Notes: generated by a model from the sequence alone, not told the origin. 64,000 nt of DNA from Enoplosus armatus (GCF_043641665.1 NC_092183.1:7294501-7358500), one strand, 5' to 3'; counted from the first letter of the stretch, positions 13,653 to 26,624 are shown. Numbers and translations: made by a program.

Positions 13653-14066
13653 TCAGAACTGAATGTGCCGTATAAACACACACCAGCATTTAAATCCACA
13701 TGAAAGAAATAAGGGGGAATAGAGAAGGGGATCCAGAGAGAGATAGCATTCAGTCAGATTAAGAGGGTCTTTGCCACTGAGTGACTGAGAGCCTGCAGGG
13801 TCTTTCCTGTCCAGCGTAGGTTGTGACCCTGCAGGATGGAGCAGCTGCTGCAGAATGATCTGTCTGTTGAGAGGAACTGCTGAGCCATCAGAGACACTGA
13901 AGACCACAAGAAGGTCTTGGGGCAGACCTTTGACAGGCTCAGATCAATCAGCCAACACCACCGTGGCCTCAAGGGCCATCGCCACTGAGATCATCCCACC
14001 TTGACCAGCAAAGGTCACATTATCAATTTGAGTTTTCCCCACTAAATTGAATGCCTTGTCTATCAT
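13653..14066 (-). pseudogene. Coding-like relic of unknown family, one in-frame stop
   Basis: From an ATG at 14066 the minus strand stays open to 13653 in one frame apart from a TGA at 13946-13944. The translation has protein-like composition, for example NVTFAGQGGMISVAMALEA before the stop and GLPQDLLVVFSVSDGSAVPL after it, then LQQLLHPAG and DRKDPAGSQSLSGKDPLNL. I do not recognise the family. It could be a pseudogenised exon, a retrocopy or a transposon-encoded fragment, and chance cannot be excluded. No splice sites were assigned. Confidence 0.3.
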
Positions 14067-17000
14067 ACAGAGATGAATGGGTTGGAAAAGTCAAATCCCA
14101 ACACGGCTCTTTGACTAATGACCTCACACTCATTTTGGTAAAATGACTGTGGTCTGGAAGACTGTTCTGTTCATGCTGGATTACTTTGATGTCTTGGACT
14201 TGACTTTAATACCAGCGACCAAAGTCCTGTGCCCAACTACATTTTTTAAAGGCACATTAAAAAGTGTCAAAAAACATGTCTGTTCTTTGTAAAATCTTCA
14301 TTATAGTCCAGACGTGAGAAACTGACAAAATTCAGAATCCTGGTCCTGCAACTATAGACGTCTAAGAGAGCTATATGAAGTGAAAGCTAGCTGGTGACAC
14401 AGCCATGACTAGTCTCAGCTAAGGCTAAAATTTGCTTTGTAATTCCTGCCTGGCTGTTGTCTGTAAAAAATAAAATAAATCCACTTTGATGAACTGACAT
14501 CTTTGTCATTCAGCTAGTTACTCCACATAACTGAATGAGGGTGTAGCTAAATCCTATCTTTGTGGAGAAAAACCCCCAAAAACTCACAAAGCTAATTTTG
14601 CTGAATATCAGTAATTGCCACCTTGGCTTTTGACTTTAGTGAAATTCATGCAATTTGTTAATACTTGATTATATTGATTTCAATAGACAGTATATGATTT
14701 TAATGTGAATATTAATAGTAGACAGAGATAGACACCTAGTAAACGAGAGATACATTTAATTCAATAAGCTATAACTGTAAATAATTAAAATAAAGTTTAT
14801 TTTCTTAAACAAACTAGTTACAATGGAGCAGAAAACTGAAAGACAAAACACACACAAAAACACATTTGGATTCTTTGTTTTTTCCCTCACATTCAGTGCA
14901 GATTATACAAGGAGTTCAGTATTTGCATTTTATTTTGGTACCTATACTATTGTATAGGTTTTATGGCAGTGGCGTAATGTAATTAACATAAAAAGATATA
15001 AAATGAAAAAATGAAGGCGTTACTCTCTTTTCTCAACTTCACTGCTTCTGTAGGGCAGTAAATGTCTAAGGCAGCTGAATGATTAAGATGATTAAGAATC
15101 TGAATGGCTATCATCCAGACCCAGTATTTTATGCTGCTTACTTGGGCTTTGTGTTGTTCTTTTTGGGTGGAAAAAGCAGGAAACATTCAATGACTGTAAT
15201 TTAGATTTGGGCGAGGTTCCCCTGAAACTGTCTCGGATTCAACCCCTAAATGTCTGCGCCAGGAGTTGAAAAGTGAGGAGAATTAGCAGTTTTGTTTTGG
15301 GCTCATTGCAGGAACGTGACTCCCTCCCTCCATTCCTTCCAGCTCAATTATCGGCCCCTTTCACTCCTCAGGGCCTGAGCACCAAGCAGCAGGCTTCAAC
15401 TTGTGCAGGGGTCTTAAAAACTCTGGTCGAACCAGAAAAAAGGGTGTTTCAAACTCTCCACCCCTTGTGTCATTCATTAAGTGTGCTCAAGTTCTTACAT
15501 TTTTGATATTATTAAGTGGTGTAAGAGTTTGTTTTGGAAGTTATTTCAAGCCAAATATGTGGTTTTAGCTATAAAAGAGCACTCATTTATGGTAATATTT
15601 AAAAACACTGAAAAGTGAGGTTGATCAGATACATATACCGAACAGAACATATATACCGTTTCACAATAGTAGATCCCCAAACTGTTCAATGCAAGCAGAC
15701 AGAGAGAACAGAAATGAGAGACTAAGCAAGAGAAATGAGACACAGAGAAAGTATATGTACAGGTATTCATTTCCCTTCAATATGCACCTCCCTCTCTCTC
15801 TCTCCATCCATCCATCTCTATCTTTCTCCCTGTCCGCCCAGACAGTTTCCTTCTCTACTTTGCAGGGAAAGTATTGAATGCCGTGGACAGATTTGTCTTT
15901 CCTAAAAGACTGCTGACACCTGTCTAGCGCTCATTTAAAACTTTTACTGGCCCATTTCTCTGGGGCACACACATGCAGAGAGGCAGGGACCAGAAAGGGC
16001 TTTCTCCTTAACCTCATGATGAAAACAAGGGAAACTGCCTCAGTCTGTCCCTCTTTCATGCACAGTTTGAATGACTGCCACTGATCAGATTTTGAAGAAA
16101 CTCATTCCTTTATTCTGGCATTTTCAAAACAACCTCTCTGACATCATGGATTACTTTCAGTAAACTGAAGGACCTCATGTATCTAATTTTCAGGCATTTT
16201 TGTGAATAACCCTGATGAACGGAGCCTCATGGGATTTTTCTGAAACTTGGGGTAATGATATTTTCACATTTTTAAATTGACTCTGATTTGGGGGGATTAA
16301 GGAAGATGAGGCACTACATAATTTGCCAATCCATGTTCCACACATAGTTTCTCAGACTCCTTGGGGACCAATCTCAAATAAATTATGCTTTATTCTGTGG
16401 TGTTTAGCTTGACATTGTTTGGCCTGAGAGAAACCACAATTACTTCTGAAGGCTACATGTGTGTTGGCCAAAATAGGGACCTCCTCATTTGTCAGAAACA
16501 TCACAAAAAGGACAGATTTACTGTTATTTATTATTATTCATCTCGGTCGTGCATACAAAAAGATATTGCGGTGAAAGTATAAGTGATTTCAGCAGTGAGC
16601 GGGGACAATGAAATGACTCCAGAAAGGCACATTCATGCATGAAAGCAGCAAAGCACATACACACAAGCGCCAGTCGTTTTAAAGAGGATAAAATACAGGA
16701 ACAAATCTGGAAAATCAAACCAATAAATACCACAACATGACTTGACAAGTGAGACATGAGGGCAGGAGGCTGTTTTGCCAAGGGATATCGGAAACATGCA
16801 TTCCAAAGTGTGTCAATTAGGTTTCGTCTTCTTATCAATTTACTTTTGTGTTTAAACTCAACACTTAAAAGTTTACACTCATTATTTTCAGGTTTGTCAA
16901 TAAAATCTGGTTTACGTTTCCATTACACCTATAAAACATTTGCTGAAATATGACATCAGTTGTTTGGTTTTTTTTGACAAATCAACATGTTGCTATGTAA

Positions 17001-17166
17001 GTAAGCTGCAGTGCTGCAGTGTAGGTCTATGACTTAATGTTTTGCATTGGAGCAAAGCTCCTGAGATAAATGAAGTATTGTGTGTGAGTATGAGGACTCC
17101 TGTGGCTTCTTAATGCCCCCTTCAATCCTTTTTTGTAATCTAATCAAAGTTCCCAACTCACCAGGG

Positions 17167-17210
17167 TTTTTTTTATTGTTTTTTTTTTTTTTTGGGGAGG
17201 GGGGGGGGGT
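17167..17210. repeat. Poly-T / poly-G tract
   Basis: A broken T run followed directly by a G run on the plus strand. Length is likely variable and prone to sequencing error. Confidence 0.85.
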
Positions 17211-18777
17211 CTCTTGTGTTAGACAGCTTACTGCAATTAAAATTTATTTAAGGCTTACAAGGAATCCTTTCACTCTTGAAGAAATCAGAGTGAATTCCTC
17301 TGACTCTGACGAGGTTTTCCCTCCCTATAATTATCCTCTGCTCAACAAGCGCTGAGAGAGCAGCTCTCCTTTAACCCCCTGCAATACCTCAGAGCTTTAC
17401 ACTTGTAATTAAATCATAAAAAACACAACAACTGCAAAGTCAAAGTTTGCAAAACGAGCACTATAAAACTGTGATGTGAGGAAACGGGTGCATGCCAGAT
17501 GACTTCATTGATGTCCTTTTTTAAGCCTTTGTCATATATCATGTTTTTTATTGCAGAGGCATTGGGCCTTCAACTGTAAGCCCTGACACTGAGGTACAGA
17601 CCAGTACTGGCATCCTGAGGAGTGTCACTGTGTAATGTGACACACTTCAGGAGATTACAAGTTTCAACAGGTTACCAGGTACAGACTGGTTCTCCCAAGT
17701 GTAGCTACAGAGTGCAGCTTGTGTCCCACTGACTCAGGCTTTAATTTAACATTTGTTTAAATGTTTAGCACTGCAGAAAATTTTACAGTGTTATCCCACT
17801 CAGGCACAGACTTGTCTGTTGCTAGCTATTGTGGCCTGCTCTGTTGTTATACACTGTGGTTTTAATTGCTCAAACAGCATTCATACAACAATGGAAATGC
17901 ATTTTATTCAGATTTTGATGTCTGGCCCAGTGGGCAATAGGAGTGAGGACAGAAATCTATAAATCTAAAATCCTGCCTGGCTCTCTGATGTGCTGAGAAT
18001 AATTGTAAACCTCAGATGTGTGACAAATGCAACTCTCCTCATAGCTGTGTTTTTAGCTTGTACTTGTGGTTAGGATGTTTATTTTATGTCAATAGGCTGT
18101 CCTTCTCCGCTGTTGCACAATATTATGTTTCTTTAATCAAGCTCCAAATATAGTTTCATGATTCTCTGTTTGTGTTCAGTATTTCTTCACATATCCAAAA
18201 GTCATTTCTGTGGGCTTATCTGACGCTCTGTTTCTCCTTGTCCTTTTAATATGTTTTTACGATTTCCCTCTGATTACTTTGCCCTTGTGACCGAGTGTTG
18301 AATTAAATGCCTAATTTAACATGGGCCTTTTGTTGGCCGCCTCTTTGTTGGGAAGCGCTTTCTAATCATCCAGCGGGGACCGTGGTGTTGTTGACGGCTG
18401 GGGACCGCTCAGTCCGCTCTTATTATGCCTCAGTGACAGCGTGTCCTTGGGCAAGGCAGCAGAGCTGTCAGGTCTCTCTGTCACACTTCTCTGCAGGCAG
18501 GACATGGCCAGCCCATGGCACAGCTAGGGGTCCTAAAGACCCAGGGCAACGCCGCTAATCTCCAAGGATGCCTACCTTGGTTGTTTAGCAACCGACTCTG
18601 CCTGACAGCGTTTGTTCGTTTGTGTTTGGCTGCTGTGTGATGGAGCGGTGGATGAGGGGGTTACAGCGAAACTAACCAAACAACACGATGGACACTTTTG
18701 TTGCCTCACTAAAGGGGAGGAGCTATCAGGAGAGCTCACTGTGTGTCCTTTCATGCCTCCAAGTCAGGGGAAGAGCA

Positions 18778-18779
<2 letters not shown>

Positions 18780-18808
<29 letters not shown>
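18780..18808. repeat. (CA)n microsatellite
   Basis: About fourteen CA units, followed by gtacacaca. It creates spurious His-Thr and Val-Cys open frames on both strands. Confidence 0.95.
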
Positions 18809-18810
<2 letters not shown>

Positions 18811-19139
18811 ACACACAAGCACAATGTACAATGTAGAGTACTGTACAAGTGTCACAAAAGGCTTATCTTGTATTCTCCCATTAATGTCACGTTTCACTGT
18901 TAAATTTAAGTACAAAGCTGCTCTGTCTAATATATTGCATATCACAATTCGTTTTTTAACTTTCTTTTGAGCTGTAACTATTTTTGTTATTGATTAATTT
19001 ACAGATTATTTTTTGATTAGTCGTTTGGTCTATAAAATGTCCATCACAATTTGCCAGAGATGGCATCTTTGTACAACCAATAAATCAGTGTATTGTTGTT
19101 GGGGACATGACAGAGAGTGATCATACCAGTAAGAAATGT

Positions 19140-19193
19140 CCTGAGGCCCGGTATCGGTTGGGCCCGGGGATTGGAAACCTCTGTTATAGATGA
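19140..19193 (-). mobile_element. hAT (Charlie/Zaphod-like) terminal fragment
   Basis: The minus strand reads CAGAGGTTTCCAATCCCCGG then GCCC…GATACCGGGCC, matching the typical hAT terminus CAGxGGTCCCCAACCCCCGGGCC with substitutions. Only one end was found, so it is a truncated relic. Confidence 0.5.
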
Positions 19194-20289
19194 CTAAGTA
19201 AATGAGAATGCACATTTTGGTACTTTTGCTTAAAACAATTGATTGATTATCAAAATAGTTGCAGATAAATGTTCTGATGTGGCTAATCAAGACTGTGTTT
19301 CCAAGAAGAACAACAGCATCAGTTTCAGCCAGTTCCACAAAACGACATCTACTTACATTCAAGCGGCGTTCAGTTAAAGTCAGGTGATGTTGTTAAACAG
19401 CGACAAAGTCCACGTAGGGAGGAGGTTGGGGTGGAACAACAGTCAACTAAATTTTTTTTTTAGCATGACCTCGATCGTTCCATAACTTACCACATGTTTA
19501 TTATTGTAACCATGACGATGAAGCTTCCCTAACCTTATCGAATTAGTAATTTTACCGATTTCCTAACGATGGATTATGTCATTAAATTTTAAGGACTTGT
19601 TGGACTGATCAATTAAATGACTTCATTTCTGCTCTACCTTTGTTGTCTTTTAATCATGACGAAGACCTGGCACAACCCTGCCCCTCCTCCCTCCCAACAA
19701 AAAAGGCAAACTGATAACAAACTGATAATACATAGTTCTGTACTTCTACTACTTTTAGCATACATTAAAAACTAAACTAAATGCATATAATCAGCTTGTC
19801 ACCACTTCAATATCAACAGAACAAATTGCTGTATGTTTACTGACCTTGGAAAATCAATCATTCAATTTTTTAAATTCAGATTTGGGATTTCAGGATTCAA
19901 AACTTCAGTGGATGCAGAAGGAAAAAGCCACAGACTGCTGAAACGACTGACTGAACCGGCTTCCTCTTTCTTTCATCTCTCCTCTAATCTTCTGTTTGCA
20001 CAGCTCTCCGTCTTGTCAGCCTAGTTTGTTTAGGTTTTATGCCCATCAGTACAGCCGTATTCCTCCGTCTCAAGGTATCACCCACATCTGAAAAGATCAT
20101 CGGTGATAGATTTGCAGGCAGAGCGCTTCCTCCGCAATCCCAGGCTTTGTCTGGAAAATGATTAACGCTAACGGAGTGTTTCACCCTAAATAGCAGCAAA
20201 GAAAACATCTTTGTGCCACTGAAAGTCGGCCACTTCACTCACACACAAAACAATCCAAGAGGTGTTCAAGATCATCTAAGAGGTTACTG
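19194..20289. other. Intergenic, no gene recognised
   Basis: AT-rich DNA. The open frames at 19833-20024 (+) and 19984-20238 (-) are short and carry no recognisable domain. Confidence 0.55.
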
Positions 20290-20654
20290 CAGCAATGCCA
20301 ATATATTGGCTCATATTAGCTTATTGCAGATATATCAGTGTCAGTGTATATGTTGGCCGTTAAGTAAAAAGAAACTGCAGTACAGAAATTAGTAATTAGG
20401 TTTAAGGTAAACAGTGTCACCATTACATAGTTTGTCCACCAGAGAGCACTGACAATTTTATTTTTCAACTGTAAAATGTCCCACTCAGTATGTATCGTGG
20501 CCACAATTCTTTAAAAAACAAATCTAAGGGAGCCATATCAGGATTGTTTGTTGTGTGTTATTGTTAAAAAATAGAATAAAAAAAGACAGCAGTTTTTAAA
20601 CTCTCAAATATTGTCAGTATCTGCCTCAAAAATCCAGTATTGGTCGAGCTATAG
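20290..20654. repeat. Interspersed repeat with 'ATATATTGG' type ends
   Basis: The left end 'gccaatatattggctcatat' and right end 'aaaatccagtattggtcgag' then 'ctata' are inverted relatives of the termini of a high-copy teleost element (…tatcggccaatat… / …atcggtcgagctcta) known from memory. The interior is anonymous. Confidence 0.5.
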
Positions 20655-20984
20655 TCAAAATCCACCTACCAGCACCTCTAACACTCAATGAATAACATGT
20701 CTCCTAAAACCAAAATGTTTTTACATTTGAGGTTTTGTACAGATCAAACAAACAAGATATAATTTATTAATTAGTGAGCTTTAGAGGTCATAGGCAGATC
20801 TTCTTGCCGTCGGACAGAGTCAGGCTAGTTGTGTCCCCATTTCCAGCCTTTATGCTAAGCTAAGCTAACCAACTGCTGACTCTAGCTTCATATATACCAT
20901 ACAGACATCATAGTGGTATCGATCTTCTCACCTCACCCTCAAGTAAATAAATATATTTCCCCAAATGTCTAACCATTCCTTTAC
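20655..20984. mobile_element. Palindromic MITE, truncated copy
   Basis: The right arm 'tttatgctaagctaagctaa', 'agcttcatat', 'taccatacagacat', then 'gatcttctcacctcaccct' and 'tttccccaaatgtctaacca' matches the right arm of the element at 27561-28197. A short inverted left arm ('ccacctaccagcacctctaa') mirrors 'ttagtgagctttagagg'. The outer left arm is missing, probably lost at the junction with the adjoining repeat. Confidence 0.65.
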
Positions 20985-23900
20985 TTTGCTGTTCTGTTGA
21001 TAGAAAACAAATCAGGAACATTAAAAAAAAAAAGGGTACATGTATTTTGGCCTGAGTGGTGAAAAACCACTAATGGTGTGTGGTTATAGCTGTGGTGGTT
21101 TAAATAATGGCAAAGAAAAATGCACAAATATAAAAACATAGACAAGTGTAATAGGTAAGTACTCTAACAGGCGCAAGGAAGAATGAATGTGAAGGTGCTC
21201 ACTTTTCTTCTCTGACCAGCCCTGCAGCTCAGCACAGAGAAAGAGAGTGTTGTTTTCCTTCGACCTCAGCAGTCAATGACTCACGCTGGAAGGTGTTGCC
21301 AACAGACAGAGTTTGACAGTTTAATATTTATGCTGTCAATTCCAAAAACTAACTTTGGTAATTAGGGGAGGTGATTCCGGACAGATGTGGACGGAGGGAC
21401 AAAAGGGCCTTTTGTTAGGCTCTTGTGAATGCAGCCACCTCTCCCATGACAACATTAAAAAAAACGGTCATTGGCAGCCTGATAGGTTCGCTGCTCAGCG
21501 CGCTGGATGAAGTCACATTTCTTCATGGCATGATGTCATTCTTGGGTGGGACGTCACGTCAAGCGGCATTAGAGCGAGATGTCCTGTTGACTGCGGAGCA
21601 ATTAACAGCATCTCATTCATTTAAAAACTGAAGATTACTCAAGCTAAACTAATTTATTTAAACATAACAACTCAGTATTTTGCCAACAGTGGAAACGTAA
21701 AGACAAGCAGGTGTGTGTTGCGGTTACAGAGACGGGTCTGTAAGCAAAGAGTCACAGGTGCGATTCTGTTAACAGCAATACACCTGAGTGCAGACAGGAC
21801 ACTGAACTACTGCAACTGCTTTTTTTTTATGCAAATAACATTACTTTTATGGGTATAGGCTTGAATACTGAGAACTGAGATCCCAGTATTTCACAGATTC
21901 TTGTCAAATCTACTCCTTTTCCCCAGAAAAAAAATGGATTTTTAGTATATCGTATATGTACTTATACTTATGTCTGTGAGACACCTTCTCTAAATCTCTA
22001 ATGCTACCATGCAACTACCGTAGTTAAAGACTGGCACTAATATAACTGGATCAACTTTTCAGTTGCAGTGGTTTCTTGCAGTTCATTTTATACTAAAATG
22101 GCATATTATATTTCTTATAGATTATAGATCTTATTTTAGAATAATTATGAGCTAACTGGAGTGCAAAATACTTTGCGGGCAGTTAAACAAGTGGTTTAAT
22201 CAGACATGCAGGACTCCATCCATTTTATGATTAATTATCCACAGTTCTGCATTTACAATCAAACTTTCATACTTCAATAAATGTGGCTGTTGCCAGGAAG
22301 AGCGATATCCCTAATCCCTGGACGTAGTCATTTTAAAATCACATTAAACCTTCAAACCTAATTTTGTCACCTTTTCAATTGGCTTTAGGTTTTCATTAGG
22401 AATTTCATAAGAAACCAACCAAGTGCAAATTGCATCTGCACCAAACCTAATCCAGGAAGTGAAGGAAATTTTAAATTGGCCAACTGTATCAAAGTGCTCA
22501 AATTTAGCCATGAGAGCAGCTTAGTGAACACTGAAAAAGTCACCATACACAGACTATAAAAGTCTAGAAGTTTTTGATCTCTCAACTTTGTATGTGCATA
22601 AGCATATTGCATATTAAATAATACATAGATACATACTGGTAGGTAGTCTACACTAAGCACTTCTGACCATTTACACCAATCTGTGGTCATTGGTCAGCAT
22701 AACGGCCCCGCTCTGCCTCTCCTCCGTAAGAACTGTCTGACCACCGACTGTAAATCTGTTTTCCTGCCTAACAGATCGGACACCACAAACCGCTGCTTGT
22801 TCACAGTAGCTCTTCAGGTAATTCATATATCCAACATCAGTCATGCTTGGTCTATAATGAGTGAAAATAAATAACATTTGATTCCATATTCTACTCCCTT
22901 AAACCTTTAAAAACATGTTATTAGTGAAACGTGCACATTGAGCTACTCTATTAGCTGAAGTTTAAGACCATCATTTTAATTTGAAGATTACCAGTGAAAC
23001 ACTTCACGGTTACGTATTTATATAATCAAACAAAGAACCCATTGATGCTTATAGTCACACATAAAAACACTTCAGATAATTATTCATAAAATCCACCAAG
23101 ACCCCCCATAAAAAAGAGAACTTCGCACTAATTATTCAAGCAAAGCACATTTTTTACAGCAGCTGGTACTTTGGCAAATTAATCAACTTAATTGCTGACA
23201 TTAACCAATAACATAAACCACAGACCAGGCTTATCCTCCTGCAACATCACAAACATCAACATCATTTATTTTATTTTCCCTGCGTCAGCCCACCTGGGCA
23301 GAGAGTGAGAGTGGGGTACAGGTAGTTGCCATAAACACTCAGGCTTTATCGTCTGGGGCAAACGCAGCCAGGAGTCATTTTGTTGCACACTCTAGTTTAA
23401 TGAGAGATGACCTCAAGCCATTTATAGGCAGTAAAGGACACCCTTTAGCAGCTTAAGTGCATCAGAGCCAGAGGTTTCAGGCAGAGGTTGAAGTGTGCGG
23501 TCAGTAAAGACAGAAGATGTGTCAACCGGCGGGAGGGGACACTTTTCAGACAAAGACTCTGAAAATGTTGTTGTGTGATCAGTTTGTCCTTCCCTTCATT
23601 CAAATTCTCACATTTATTCTGCTGTGTGGTTTGGCAGGCTTGAGCTTTTCTCACACCTAAATGAACTGAGGAAAAACCTTTAATGAGTTGGAAAAACTGT
23701 GGGCCAAGAGTGGTTTTAGAGCATGACGCAGTCATTATTATATATTATTATACTTGCTATCCTCATCAATTCCTTGTTGATCATGATCCCTGCGGGAGAT
23801 TTATTCCTGGTAAAATATTTTAAAAAGTAAGCTAGTGTTACCCCTTAAGGTGTGTTCAGACCAAATGCAAAGCAAATTTTTTCACGTGGCGCAATAACAT

Positions 23901-26199
23901 ACAAAGTCAATGCAAAGACAAATATATGTCCGCGCAAGTTGAAATGTTTCAACCTGAGTGAAAAATTTGCGTGATGCTGTGTTGCAAAAGCCTGTCAGCA
24001 TTGAGATTCTCCTGACATCACTGAGAATCAGAAATGGAGGACAAACTGGGTCTGCTCCATTTCAGTGTGCCAGTACATGGAGTGTAATGAAGTGTAATCT
24101 GTCAGCCAGCGGCAGCAACCACTTAATTGTCAGCTGACAAAACAAACAACAATGTCAGCCTACAGGGCAAAGAAGATAATATGTCAGTGCTTTACACAGA
24201 AACTTAAAATACAGAATTAAAAGACTATCCTAATCGATTTCGGTGCGTGCTGTTGCTCCATTCTCAGCATCAAACTAGAAATCAGGTGATCTATAAAATC
24301 AGTGACAGCATTGTGTTCAGATTTTAGAAGAAAATAAGATTTCTTTTTGTGTTTATTATAATACCATTGCACTCCTGGGGAACAGCACTCATCATATGTG
24401 ATAGTAATGGAACATAACAGGAGCTCCGACATACTGGAAAACATGGAGAAAACAGGGAGGGGGGTGGGGTCTACATTCAGTCTCCACATGCATGGTCAAA
24501 CCTGATAGCACAGGGGCCCTTCTCCCAAGGTAGAGTTTTGTTGTGCAAAACCCAGGGATCCAGGCCTTGTTATTGAGCAATATGCTCTGCTTTGTGCGAT
24601 GAGGGTCCACCCCCTCATGCTCTGCCTGTGTTTTATCTCCCCTTTTACAAAAGAAGAGGCCCTGCAAACAGCCACCATCACACCTCTCTTAGCTGCTCTA
24701 CTGAATGAGCTCAAGCACCTCTCCATTCACATGTGGAAATATACTACACACACACACACACACACACAAAAAAAAGTCGAGGTAATGGTGAGTGTGCAGC
24801 CCTTTCTTCTCACTGTGAAGAGGAAAAAAAGTAAAAAAAAAACAAAAAAAAACGCATCCTACGACGTACTGAGATCTTCATATGAAAGAGGAAAAAGCAC
24901 AGGCTCCTGTTCGGTTATTGGCCTTGAAATGTTTATAGGTTTTTCCGAAAAGGCGATAGAGGAGTGAAACGTTCAAGCCCTGAAAAAACTCCAGCAGCTT
25001 GGAACCTTTATGAAAGTGCCAAATATGAATCACTGCACTGCGGATGCCAGACGGTCCTTTCCTGTGTTGCTAAGAGAGCCCCTTGGACTGAAACAGACCG
25101 GGGCGGCCAGAGGGGGGTTAAGTGTTTCGGATGGCTGTACAGTGCTGCACGGTAGATATGACTTGATGCTCCTATTCCTGCCCCGCAGCATGGGTGGTCT
25201 GCGCTTGATTTTATACTGCCACCTATTACCACCATGGGCCAATGATTTATGCAGCTGTCAACTTCAACTTCATCAGCTCCGTCAGCCACTGGTGAATTGT
25301 GGGTATGCTGGCAAAGCCTTTCCTCTCTGCACCTCCTACTTTGGGGCTAAAGTAAACCATCCCTGTGAGCAGAAAGAAAGAAAAAAAATGCTGTCCAAGA
25401 GAAAAATACAATTTAGATAAATAACAACCATGCATACCACTGAGGCCTCCTCTGTTGAGAACTTCCAGCCTAAACATCTGGCTGGCTGCATATAAGGAAG
25501 AGGCTGTGTTTGAGTTAAAGCAAGGTGAGAAAGGAGGAATTCATGGTTGAAACAGCCAACTAACAGTTGACCTGATTGGGGCTCAGTCAGAGGCTGCACA
25601 GAATTATTAAGGGCCACTATTACCAGTAAAAATGCTGTATTCATGGCAGTACATTTTCTAAAAGTACATAAGTATCTCGCTTAATGCTAGGATATCGAGG
25701 ACATAATGTGTTAAAGGGGAAAATCTGTTGAAAATTAGTCGATTGAGTGAGCGGTGAGTTATTTTGCATCAGGTCGTACTGTACAAAGTAATGGAAACTG
25801 TGGGTAAAAGCTCTTATTCGCTGGTTAATGAAGAAAAAGGTGTTATTCCCCATGGGCAGAGCAGAGTAATGGGCTTTTGCGTGGTTGTAATGAGGCTGCT
25901 AGATTCATGCTGGACTGGTGCTGCAGGCCAATTTCAACAAACACAGGCATGAAAGGAAGGTGGACTGTGCATACAAGTGATTTACAGTAGGCTATGTAAT
26001 TCTTTACCATAAGGAGCATATTAGCAACAAAAAACACTTTGGCTGCTACTGTGATGCTGAGGGAACTGCATTCTAGATTAAAATGCTGATTTGTGGAAGA
26101 CATTGGGGTTTTAAATTGTATGGGGCTAATTGGTTTTACTGCAGTTGCAACCCAAGAATGTTAAACTTTATTAAACACCTGTTAAAACAATACTTGTCA
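20985..26199. other. Intergenic, no gene recognised
   Basis: Contains candidate conserved islands at about 21360-21640 and 24990-25360 and a (CA)n microsatellite at 24746-24768. Open frames in the second island run on both strands without a domain and are not called. Confidence 0.55.
24746..24768. repeat. (AC)n microsatellite
   Basis: About twelve AC units followed by an A run. Confidence 0.92.
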
Positions 26200-26624
26200 C
26201 AGTGAGTTTGTGGGAAACGTCACGTTGGTTAGGGGGTACATGGAAAGGCTGTGGAGTAGCTAAACGAAATTGTTAGCTAAACGTTATGGATAAATTGTTT
26301 AAATAGTTACCCAAAAGTAATGGATAAGCATGTTAAATAATTAACGTTAGTTAGCTAAAGGTAATGGATAAACAGTTGAAATAATTAGCTAAGTAATGGA
26401 TGAATGGTTAGGCTTAAGGGTCCAGCTTCTGCCACTCAAAATAGTAGAAAGAAAGCAAACTTGACCCAACTGAGTTAAACACTGACATTTCAACAGTTTG
26501 AAAAAAGGTTTGTAACAACATCCACCTGAAAATCCGTTTTAATCAAACACATTTGGAACATGACAGATGGTGTTGATGAAGCGATGTGGGTGTACGTCAG
26601 ACAAAAAAAGGTTGGGAACCATTA
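26200..26624. mobile_element. Non-autonomous hAT-like element, copy 2, with internal minisatellite
   Basis: Right end 'gtacgtcagacaaaaaaagg' then 'ttgggaacca' is a hAT-type inverted terminus. The left part 'agggggtacatggaaaggct' then 'gtggagta' matches the copy at 11084-11301. The left terminus is decayed. A short tandem array (26273-26410) expands the interior. Confidence 0.55.
26273..26410 (+). repeat. Minisatellite, about four 23-44 bp units
   Basis: Imperfect units built on 'ttagctaaa(g/c)gtaatgg' then 'ataa…ttaaataa' repeat in tandem. The last unit is shortened ('ttagctaagtaatggatgaa'). Confidence 0.75.

Larger units (their letters stand above)
14067..19139. other. Intergenic, no gene recognised
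   Basis: AT-rich with a poly-T/poly-G tract (17167-17210), a (CA)n microsatellite (18780-18808) and a complex island at about 18305-18560 that may be conserved non-coding DNA. Open frames overlapping the (CA)n are artefacts of the repeat. Confidence 0.55.

Noticed and set aside
18612..18970. Several overlapping open frames on both strands
   Set aside because: They are translations of the (CA)n microsatellite (Thr-His and Val-Cys runs) and its flanks.
24599..24967. 122-codon plus-strand frame
   Set aside because: It includes (CA)n and poly-A translation (Thr-His and Lys runs) and has no domain.
25010..25420. 136-codon plus-strand frame
   Set aside because: Opposite-strand frames overlap it, there is no domain or splice logic, and the Cys/Leu-rich composition is not protein-like.
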